Source: JAWLGW01 sp964569055 (lineage in GTDB: Bacteria > Planctomycetota > J058). From it: DNA of 7,038 nucleotides. The translations under genes and the position numbers were made by a program. A model generated the notes under the pieces. That model worked only from the letters and a program-made list of their open reading frames with translations, was not told the DNA's origin and ran no database searches. Position 1 is the first letter of the stretch. Each line of letters opens with the position of its first letter. Below, piece by piece: positions 1 to 4,583 of the stretch. The stretch is taken from assembly GCA_964569055.1 (NCBI GenBank), contig CAZMSZ010000387.1, forward strand, positions 1 through 7,038. The letters run 5' to 3'.

Positions 1-1
1 G

Positions 2-850
2 CGCTGGCGCGGCGTCGCCCTGACGCCCGCCCGCGCCGGCCTGGCGGGCGCGCTCGGCGTCGGGCTCGCCTATCCGATCGGGCACGCGGGGGTGGTCGGC
101 GGCTGGCCGGCCCTCCCGCCGACCGACGTGACCCACTGGCCGCTGGTGTTGGCGCCGGCGGCCGCAGCCTGGGGCGCCCTCGAGGCGCGGCTCGGCCGCG
201 GCGGGGCGGCCCGGGTCGTGGGGCGCTGGTTCGGTCGCGCCGGCCTGGTGACGCTCGCGCTGCTCCTCATGACCCGCCCGCTGCTCGAGCACACCTGGGC
301 CGGCGGGGAGGCGCTCTTGCGCCTGGGGGGCTTCGCGCTCTGCGCCGCCCTCCTCTCGCTCGGCCTCGACGCGCTCGCGCGCGAACGCGCCGAGGGCGAG
401 CCCGAGCCGCAGGCGGGCGCCCTCCTGGCGCTGCTCCCCGCCCTGGGTGGGGGCGCCCTGGTGATCGCGTTGTTCGGCCACAGCGCCAAGGTGGCCGAGC
501 TGTGCGGCGTCCTCGCCGCGGCGGCGGGCGTCCTGGCCGCGCTCGCCTGGCGCGCGCCCGCGCTGACCCCGCTGGCGGGGGTCGCCACCCCGCTGGCGGC
601 GCTGTTCACCTGCCAGCTCGTGAACGCGGTCGGCTACGCCGAGCTCCACCCCGGCAGCGCCCTGCTCCTCGCCGCCGCCCCCGGCGCCGCCGCCCTGCGC
701 CCGGGTCGCGCCGAGGGCGGCACCCCCAGCTGGCGCGGCGCCCTGATCGGGCTGGCACTGAGCGGCGCCCTGGTGCTCGCGGCGGGTGGCCTGGCCTGGG
801 CGACCGCGCCGGCGGCGGTGGATCCGTACGAGATGTACGCCCCGTACTGA
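2..850 (+). CDS. Multi-pass membrane protein of unknown function (5' partial)
   Basis: The frame is open from the window edge to a TGA at 848-850, giving 282 visible residues, so the true start lies upstream. A GTG at 92 is only an internal candidate. I do not recognise the family. The protein is dominated by Ala/Leu/Gly hydrophobic stretches that look like membrane segments, at about residues 45-60, 80-92, 104-124, 138-158, 165-183, 188-212, 217-232 and 245-270. A charged loop at about 125-137 (ARERAEGEPEPQ) and a second polar loop near 232-244 separate them. The last segment is followed by a short Tyr-rich tail (DPYEMYAPY). No catalytic motif, signature or cysteine pair is visible. It reads toward the ABC operon but is separated from it by about 320 bases, so it is probably a different transcription unit. 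Coding is supported by frame length and by GC-rich third positions; function is unknown. Confidence 0.75.
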   Translation, partial: RWRGVALTPARAGLAGALGVGLAYPIGHAGVVGGWPALPPTDVTHWPLVLAPAAAAWGALEARLGRGGAARVVGRWFGRAGLVTLALLLMTRPLLEHTWAGGEALLRLGGFALCAALLSLGLDALARERAEGEPEPQAGALLALLPALGGGALVIALFGHSAKVAELCGVLAAAAGVLAALAWRAPALTPLAGVATPLAALFTCQLVNAVGYAELHPGSALLLAAAPGAAALRPGRAEGGTPSWRGALIGLALSGALVLAAGGLAWATAPAAVDPYEMYAPY

Positions 851-910
851 GCCGCGAGTCGGAGGCTGTCGCATTGCAGACCGCCTCGCCTAGCGAAGCT
901 GAGTACGAAG

Positions 911-945
911 CGCAGAGGGCGCGGGGCCCGCAAAGAATCTCTGCG
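911..945. repeat. Inverted repeat with 7-base arms
   Basis: CGCAGAG at 911-917 is the exact reverse complement of CTCTGCG at 939-945, with a 21-base interval containing GGGCCC. It lies about 60 bases after the stop codon of the upstream membrane protein gene and could act as part of a transcription stop. No T-run follows, so a Rho-independent terminator call is weak. It may equally be part of the surrounding repeat element. Confidence 0.35.
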
Positions 946-973
946 TTCTCGGCCCCCTCGGCGCTTCATTCCT

Positions 974-1076
974 AGCTGGCAGCGACAGCTCCTCCTTGGC
1001 GCTCTTGGCGCCCTTGGCGGTCATCTCTTTCTTGCGCCGGGGAGCTGGCGTAGTGAGCGACAGCTCTTCCTTGGCG
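974..1076. repeat. Two imperfect direct copies, 75 bases apart
   Basis: Bases 981-1001 and 1056-1076 agree at 20 of 21 positions; the sole difference is C versus T at the twelfth base. Both begin AGCGACAGCTC and end TCCTTGGCG. Each copy is preceded by AGCTGGC (974-980 and 1043-1049), directly in the first copy and after six extra bases (1050-1055) in the second. AGCTG and CAGCT within each copy are inverted, so each copy could form a small 5-6 bp hairpin. This looks like a duplicated intergenic unit, possibly a fragment of a dispersed repeat; copies elsewhere in the genome cannot be seen from here. Confidence 0.6.
993..1019. repeat. Three tandem 9-base units ending in TTGGCG
   Basis: Three consecutive 9-mers, TCCTTGGCG, CTCTTGGCG and CCCTTGGCG, lie back to back. 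A looser period-9 series precedes them at 939-965 (CTCTGCGTT, CTCGGCCCC, CTCGGCGCT). If read as codons they give a Leu-Gly-Ala type peptide, but no start or stable frame supports translation. It is more likely a non-coding low-complexity repeat. Confidence 0.55.
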
Positions 1077-1127
1077 GTCTCGAACGGGTCCTCGAGACCG
1101 AGCCGCAGCCTCTCCGATTCGGTCTCG
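1075..1127. promoter_or_regulatory. Three-arm inverted repeat able to form two alternative 9-bp stems
   Basis: CGGTCTCGA at 1075-1083 pairs perfectly with TCGAGACCG at 1092-1100 (9 bp, 8-base loop). The middle arm can instead pair with a third copy: CGAGACCGA at 1093-1101 with TCGGTCTCG at 1119-1127 (9 bp, 17-base loop). The two stems share the middle arm and cannot coexist. The element ends 46 bases before the ABC ATPase start. If transcribed it could be an RNA switch; if transcription begins only at about 1174 it would instead be a set of DNA half-sites for a regulator. Function is inferred; the pairing is seen directly. Confidence 0.4.
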
Positions 1128-1160
1128 GACCCCCGACCCCCGCTCCCCGTACCCCGCGCC

Positions 1161-1166
1161 TAGAAT
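1161..1166 (+). promoter_or_regulatory. Candidate -10 box (TAGAAT) for leaderless ABC operon mRNA
   Basis: TAGAAT ends 7 bases before the ATG at 1174, so transcription starting at the usual distance would begin on or next to that ATG and give an mRNA with no leader. There is no Shine-Dalgarno sequence before either candidate ATG, which fits. No -35 hexamer is recognisable in the C-rich run upstream, so the call rests on the -10 box and its position. Confidence 0.45.
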
Positions 1167-1173
1167 GCGCCCC

Positions 1174-2151
1174 ATGCCCGAGCCCGTCCTCGCGGTTCGC
1201 GACCTGGTCAAGGTCTACCCCGGCGGGGTCCGCGCGGTGGACGGCGTGTCGTTCGCGATCGAGCCGGGCGAGGTGTTCGCCTTGCTCGGCCCGAACGGCG
1301 CGGGCAAGACCACCACGATCCGGATCGTGGTCACGCTGCTCGCGCCCACGAGCGGCGCGGTCCTGGTGGGGGGGCACGACGTGGCGCGGGCGCCCGAGGC
1401 GGCGCGGCCGCTGATCGGCTACGTGCCGCAGGAGCTGGCCCTCGACCGCTACCTCACCGCGCGGCAGCACCTCGAGCTGAGCGCGCGGCTGTATCGCCTC
1501 TCGCGGGCCGAGCGGGCCGCGCGGGTCGAGGCGCTGCTGGCGCTGGTCGAGCTGGCGGGGCGGGCCGACGAGCCGATCAAGCGCTTCTCGGGCGGCATGA
1601 AGAAGCGGCTCGACATCGCCTGCGGGCTGATCCACCGCCCGCGGCTGCTGGTGCTCGACGAGCCGACCTTGGGGCTCGACATCCAGACCCGCCACCGGAT
1701 CTGGGACTACGTGGCGGGGCTGCGGGCGGAGGGGACCGCGGTCCTGCTCACGACCCACGACATGGACGAGGCCGACCACCTCTCCGACCGGATCGCGATC
1801 GTCGATCGGGGGCGGATCCAGACCGCTGGGACCGGGGCCGAGCTGAAGGCCGGCTACGGGGGCGAGATGGTCGAGCTCGAGCTCGGGCGCGAGGAGCTCC
1901 CCGAGCAGGACCTCGCGGCGCTGCGCGCGCTCGAGGGGGTGCGCGAGCTGCAGCGGCGCGGGCGGGCGCTCCTGTTCGTGACGCCCTGCGCGCGCGAGCT
2001 CGCGCCGCGGCTGGCGGCGTGGTGCGAGGAGCGCGGCGCACCGCCGCGCGCCGTCCGGTTCGGGCCACCCTCGCTCGGGGACGTGTTCCTGAAGGTCGCC
2101 GGCCACGGGCTGCGCGACGAGCCCACCGCGGCGAACGGGGGCGCGGCGTGA
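1174..2151 (+). CDS. ABC-2 type exporter, ATP-binding subunit
   Basis: This 325-residue protein is the nucleotide-binding subunit of an ABC-2 type exporter, powering transport with the permease encoded next. All ATPase motifs are present: Walker A GPNGAGKTT at residues 39-47, Q-loop Gln86 (YVPQ), signature FSGGM at 138-142, Walker B LLVLDE at 158-163 with catalytic Glu163, D-loop at 167-169 and switch His195 (TTHD). The roughly 90-residue C-terminal extension ending in PSLGDVFLKVAGH matches the accessory region seen in DrrA-like drug, lipid or polysaccharide exporter ATPases. I chose the ATG at 1174 over the in-frame ATG at 1165 because the upstream one overlaps a TAGAAT box and the family usually starts a few residues before the first beta strand (VLAVRDLVKVY). 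The stop overlaps the permease GTG by 4 bases. The substrate cannot be read from sequence. Confidence 0.93.
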   Translation: MPEPVLAVRDLVKVYPGGVRAVDGVSFAIEPGEVFALLGPNGAGKTTTIRIVVTLLAPTSGAVLVGGHDVARAPEAARPLIGYVPQELALDRYLTARQHLELSARLYRLSRAERAARVEALLALVELAGRADEPIKRFSGGMKKRLDIACGLIHRPRLLVLDEPTLGLDIQTRHRIWDYVAGLRAEGTAVLLTTHDMDEADHLSDRIAIVDRGRIQTAGTGAELKAGYGGEMVELELGREELPEQDLAALRALEGVRELQRRGRALLFVTPCARELAPRLAAWCEERGAPPRAVRFGPPSLGDVFLKVAGHGLRDEPTAANGGAA

Positions 2152-2954
2152 GCGCGCTGGTGCAGGACACGCTCGGCCTCACCTGGCGCTGGCTGATCCA
2201 CCTGCGCCGCGACCGCATGAGCCTGGTGCTCGGGATCATTCAGCCGCTGATGCTGCTGCTGTTCGTCGGCCCGCTGCTGCACCACGTGGTCAGCGACGCG
2301 GCGAGCCTGCGCGAGCTGATGGTGGAGCGGTTCCGCACCGACGACTACTTGACCTTCCTGTTCTCGGGGGTCGCGGTGTTCACGGTGCTCGTCAACTCGA
2401 TCCTGGGCGGGATCCCGATCGTGTTCGACCGCGAGACGGGCTTCATGGACAAGGTGCTCGCCTCGCCCGTGTCGCGCCTGGCGATCGTGGCCTCGCGCTT
2501 CCTGTACGTGATCCTGTACAGCCTGATCCAGGTCGGGTTCATCACCGCCGTGGCGCTCCTGCTCGGGGTCCGCCCCGCGAGCCCGCTCCTGGCCCTGCTG
2601 GCGCTGGTCGGCTACGGGACGCTGCTGTGCGCGGGCCTCTCGGTGCTGAGCCTGGCGCTCGCGTTCGTGTTCCCGCACCACTCGATCTTCTTCGCGATCA
2701 CCGGGTTCATGCTGACCCCGCTGCTGGTGCTCAGCCCCACGTTCGTGGCCCGCGAGGCCATGCCCGGCTGGATGCAGCTCGCCTCGCTCGCCAACCCCAT
2801 GACCCACGCGATCGAGCCGATCCGCGCCGTGTTGCTCCACCCCGAGGCGGTGACGCTCACGAGCTGCGCCGCGTCGGCCGGCTGGCTGCTGGCGTTCGAC
2901 GCGGTGTGCTTCGCCATCGCCGTGGGGGTGATCCGCCGTCGGCTCGAGGAGTAG
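2148..2954 (+). CDS. ABC-2 type exporter, membrane permease subunit
   Basis: The GTG at 2148 overlaps the ATPase stop (GTGA) and opens a 268-residue protein, the usual size for a DrrB/NodJ-like permease. The frame is open further upstream, but that part overlaps the ATPase and is Arg/Ala-rich shadow. Six membrane segments are visible at about residues 24-44, 68-90, 115-140, 147-172, 177-198 and 238-262. The loop DRETGFMDKVLASPVSR (94-110) is the expected cytoplasmic contact region for the ATPase, and LANPMTHAIEPIR (214-226) matches the conserved ABC-2 region before the last helix. There is no good ribosome site, so translation is probably coupled to the ATPase. Together the pair would form a dimer-of-dimers exporter in the inner membrane. 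The substrate is unknown; drug, lipid or glycan export are all possible. Confidence 0.92.
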   Translation: MSALVQDTLGLTWRWLIHLRRDRMSLVLGIIQPLMLLLFVGPLLHHVVSDAASLRELMVERFRTDDYLTFLFSGVAVFTVLVNSILGGIPIVFDRETGFMDKVLASPVSRLAIVASRFLYVILYSLIQVGFITAVALLLGVRPASPLLALLALVGYGTLLCAGLSVLSLALAFVFPHHSIFFAITGFMLTPLLVLSPTFVAREAMPGWMQLASLANPMTHAIEPIRAVLLHPEAVTLTSCAASAGWLLAFDAVCFAIAVGVIRRRLEE

Positions 2955-2992
2955 CGACAAAGCCTGGCTGCGCGGTTGTCCAGCGCGCATCT

Positions 2993-3023
2993 CGTGATGG
3001 CCAGGGCGGCTGCCGTGATGGCC
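2993..3023. repeat. Paired 10-base direct repeats abutting a -35 box
   Basis: CGTGATGGCC occurs at 2993-3002 and again at 3014-3023, 21 bases apart start to start, about two helical turns. A second interleaved pair, GGCCAGGGCGGC (2999-3010) and GGCCAGGGGGGC (3029-3040), differs at one base. The right-hand CGTGATGGCC ends directly at the TTGACG box, the position typical of an activator touching RNA polymerase. Binding by a regulator is inference. Confidence 0.4.
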
Positions 3024-3051
3024 TTGACGGCCAGGGGGGCGGGGCTACCAT
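3024..3051 (+). promoter_or_regulatory. Sigma-70-type promoter for the receiver-like gene
   Basis: TTGACG (3024-3029) and TACCAT (3046-3051) are separated by 16 bases, close to the vegetative consensus. Transcription would start near 3058, leaving a leader of about 33 bases before the GTG at 3091 that contains a good ribosome site. This makes the small gene independently expressed from the ABC operon that ends at 2954. No terminator with a T-run is visible between 2955 and 3023, so read-through from the ABC operon is also possible. Confidence 0.5.
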
Positions 3052-3080
3052 CGCGCGCTGCGCCAGGACGGGAGCGCACC

Positions 3081-3086
3081 GGAGGA
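3081..3086 (+). promoter_or_regulatory. Shine-Dalgarno site (GGAGGA) fixing the GTG start
   Basis: GGAGGA sits 4 bases before the GTG at 3091. It is the only strong ribosome site in the window and decides the start of the receiver-like gene; the other starts here are overlaps or have no such site. Confidence 0.7.
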
Positions 3087-3090
3087 CGCC

Positions 3091-3567
3091 GTGAAGGTGT
3101 TGGACATCGCGCCTCAGCGCGGGCGGCGGCGGGACTTCTCGGCGCGGTTCGCGGCCGAGGGGCACGAGATCGTGACCGTCCCCGGCCGGCGCGAGGCGCT
3201 CGAGATGCTCAAGGGGCAAGAGTTCGACCTCGCGCTCCTCGACGCCGCCTCCGACCTCTACGACTGCCGCGCGCTGGTGGAGGAGATCCGCAAGGGCGCC
3301 AGCAACGACCCGGTGATCGCGGTGTTCGTCGAGCCGCGCAACCGCCCGCCGCGCCACCGCCTGGCGGGGCGCGCCACGAACGTGGTCGTGCTCCAGGACG
3401 GCTCGGTCGAGCACATGGTCCGCATGATCCACCTCGCGCTCGCGATCCGGGCCGGCCTCGAGGAGGACTCGGGCCCGCCGGAGTACATGTTCGACCCCTC
3501 CGAGCTCACGGGCGACGAGGTGTTCGACGACGAGCTGATCGAGGAAGAGGAGCTGGTCGAGGAGTAA
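3091..3567 (+). CDS. Small receiver-like (CheY-fold) protein with degenerate active site and acidic tail
   Basis: The 158-residue protein starts with GTG behind a strong ribosome site. Residues 1-121 read like a response regulator receiver domain: alternating strands and helices with VLDIA (3-7), FDLALLD ending in Asp51 where the phospho-acceptor is expected, PVIAVFV (74-80) and a final helix at 106-121. Key switch residues are missing: only one acidic residue (Asp5) stands where a pair normally binds magnesium, the Thr/Ser after the fourth strand appears replaced, and the conserved Lys position reads as VVVLQ (Gln102). It is therefore probably a pseudo-receiver that does not use normal aspartate phosphorylation. 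Residues 124-158 form a very acidic tail ending DDELIEEEELVEE, with no DNA-binding output domain. It could act by protein-protein contact. No histidine kinase gene is in the window. The assignment rests on pattern and was not checked by a profile search. Confidence 0.7.
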   Translation: MKVLDIAPQRGRRRDFSARFAAEGHEIVTVPGRREALEMLKGQEFDLALLDAASDLYDCRALVEEIRKGASNDPVIAVFVEPRNRPPRHRLAGRATNVVVLQDGSVEHMVRMIHLALAIRAGLEEDSGPPEYMFDPSELTGDEVFDDELIEEEELVEE

Positions 3568-3587
3568 GTAGCCCTCGCTCAGCGCGA

Positions 3588-4583
3588 CTACGCCAGGAGC
3601 AGCGCCAGGTAGCCCGCGTAGATCGCCACCAGCGCGGCGCCCTCGCGGCGGCTGATCAGCCGCCCGGTCATCACGATCGGCAGCAGCAGCGCCGAGAGCG
3701 CGAGCATGACCGGCAGGTCGCGCGTCAGGATCACCCGGTCCACGTCGAGCGGCGCCAGGCTCGCGGTCGCGCCCAGGATCCACAGCACGTTGAAGATGCA
3801 GGACCCGACGACGTTCCCCAGGGCGATGTCGGGCTCCTTGCGGAGTGCCGCTACCACCGAGGTCGCCAGCTCGGGGAGGCTGGTGCCGCAGCTGATCACG
3901 GTCAGGCCGATCACCGTGTCGGAGAGCCCCGCCCACTGGGCGACGGTGACCGAGCCCGCCACGAGCAGCTCCGCCCCGACCCCGAGCAGGACCACTCCGC
4001 CGGCCACGAACACGAGGTCGAGCAGGATCGGGGGCTTCGCGACCTCCTCCGCCGGCTCGCCCCCCACGTCTTCGGCCGCGCACTCGGCCTCGAGCTCGGG
4101 CGAGTCCTGCGCCGCGCGCTTGCTGATCCGGTACACCGCGTAGGTATAGAGCACGCCCAGGCCCAGGGCGATCAGCCCTTCGAGCCGCGAGATATGGCCG
4201 GCCCCACCCGCCGGCCCGCCGGTCGAGGCGAGCACGGCCAGCGCCGCGGTGACCGCGATCATGAGCGGGACCTCGCGGCGAATGATCGCGACCTGGCAGG
4301 CGATCGGGGTCAGCAGCGCCGACGCGCCGAGGATCACGGCGATGTTGAAGATGTTCGAGCCCACCACGTTGCCGACCGCGATCCCCGGGTTCCCCGCGAG
4401 GGCGGCCTTGAGCGAGACGACCAGCTCGGGCGCGCTGGTGCCGAACGCCACCACGGTCAGGCCGACCACCAGCGCCGACACGCCGAACCGCAGCGCGATC
4501 GCCGCGGCGCCGCGCACCAGCCCCTCCGCGCCCGTCGCGAGCAACACGAACCCGGCCAAGAGCTGCAGCAGGGCCAGGCTCAC
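3588..4583 (-). CDS. Calcium/sodium antiporter, CaCA family (YrbG/CaxA-like)
   Basis: This 331-residue protein belongs to the cation/calcium exchanger superfamily, which moves calcium out of the cell against sodium (or sometimes protons or potassium). The two inverted alpha-repeats that form the ion site are both intact: GTSAPE at residues 48-53 with GNVVGSNIFN at 71-80, and GTSLPE at 233-238 with GNVVGSCIFN at 256-265. Glu53 and Glu238 are the expected ion-binding carboxylates. About ten hydrophobic segments are visible, split 5+5 by a central acidic loop (about 155-186, rich in Glu/Asp). Length matches bacterial YrbG-type proteins. The GTG start at 4583 overlaps the kinase stop (GTGA); the frame is open further upstream but only as a shadow of the kinase gene. 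There is no ribosome site, so it is probably coupled to the kinase. It ends 20 bases from the convergent receiver-like gene. Confidence 0.93.
   Translation of the reverse strand: MSLALLQLLAGFVLLATGAEGLVRGAAAIALRFGVSALVVGLTVVAFGTSAPELVVSLKAALAGNPGIAVGNVVGSNIFNIAVILGASALLTPIACQVAIIRREVPLMIAVTAALAVLASTGGPAGGAGHISRLEGLIALGLGVLYTYAVYRISKRAAQDSPELEAECAAEDVGGEPAEEVAKPPILLDLVFVAGGVVLLGVGAELLVAGSVTVAQWAGLSDTVIGLTVISCGTSLPELATSVVAALRKEPDIALGNVVGSCIFNVLWILGATASLAPLDVDRVILTRDLPVMLALSALLLPIVMTGRLISRREGAALVAIYAGYLALLLA

Larger units (their letters stand above)
851..1173. other. Intergenic region with short repeats and inverted repeats
   Basis: This stretch of about 320 bases holds no convincing gene on either strand; the open frames crossing it are low-complexity Arg/Ser/Ala shadows. 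Reading left to right it contains: two related AGCGAAGC-like words (892-899 and 905-912); a 7-base inverted repeat (911-917 with 939-945); a period-9 run of TTGGCG units (993-1019); two near-identical 21-base copies (981-1001 and 1056-1076); three arms able to form alternative stems (1075-1127); and a candidate -10 box (1161-1166). The base composition is visibly less GC-biased than in the flanking genes. Confidence 0.6.

Noticed and set aside
939..1076. CRISPR-like array
   Set aside because: Units are 9 bases in direct tandem or just two copies of 21 bases; there are no regular spacers and no cas genes.
1021..2106. Minus-strand frame of about 360 codons opposite the ABC ATPase
   Set aside because: It mirrors the ATPase gene, which has all its catalytic motifs on the plus strand; the antisense protein is Arg/Gln/His-rich and featureless.
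2019..2147. Longer start for the ABC permease
   Set aside because: The extra residues are Arg-rich shadow of the ATPase gene; the GTG at 2148 overlaps the ATPase stop and gives the normal family length.
2962..2986. Terminator hairpin after the ABC permease
   Set aside because: CTGG/CCAG and GCTG/CAGC arms are only four bases long and are not followed by T residues.
3568..3591. Bidirectional terminator from GTAG (3568-3571) and CTAC (3588-3591)
   Set aside because: Only four paired bases flank a long loop and no T-run follows on either strand.
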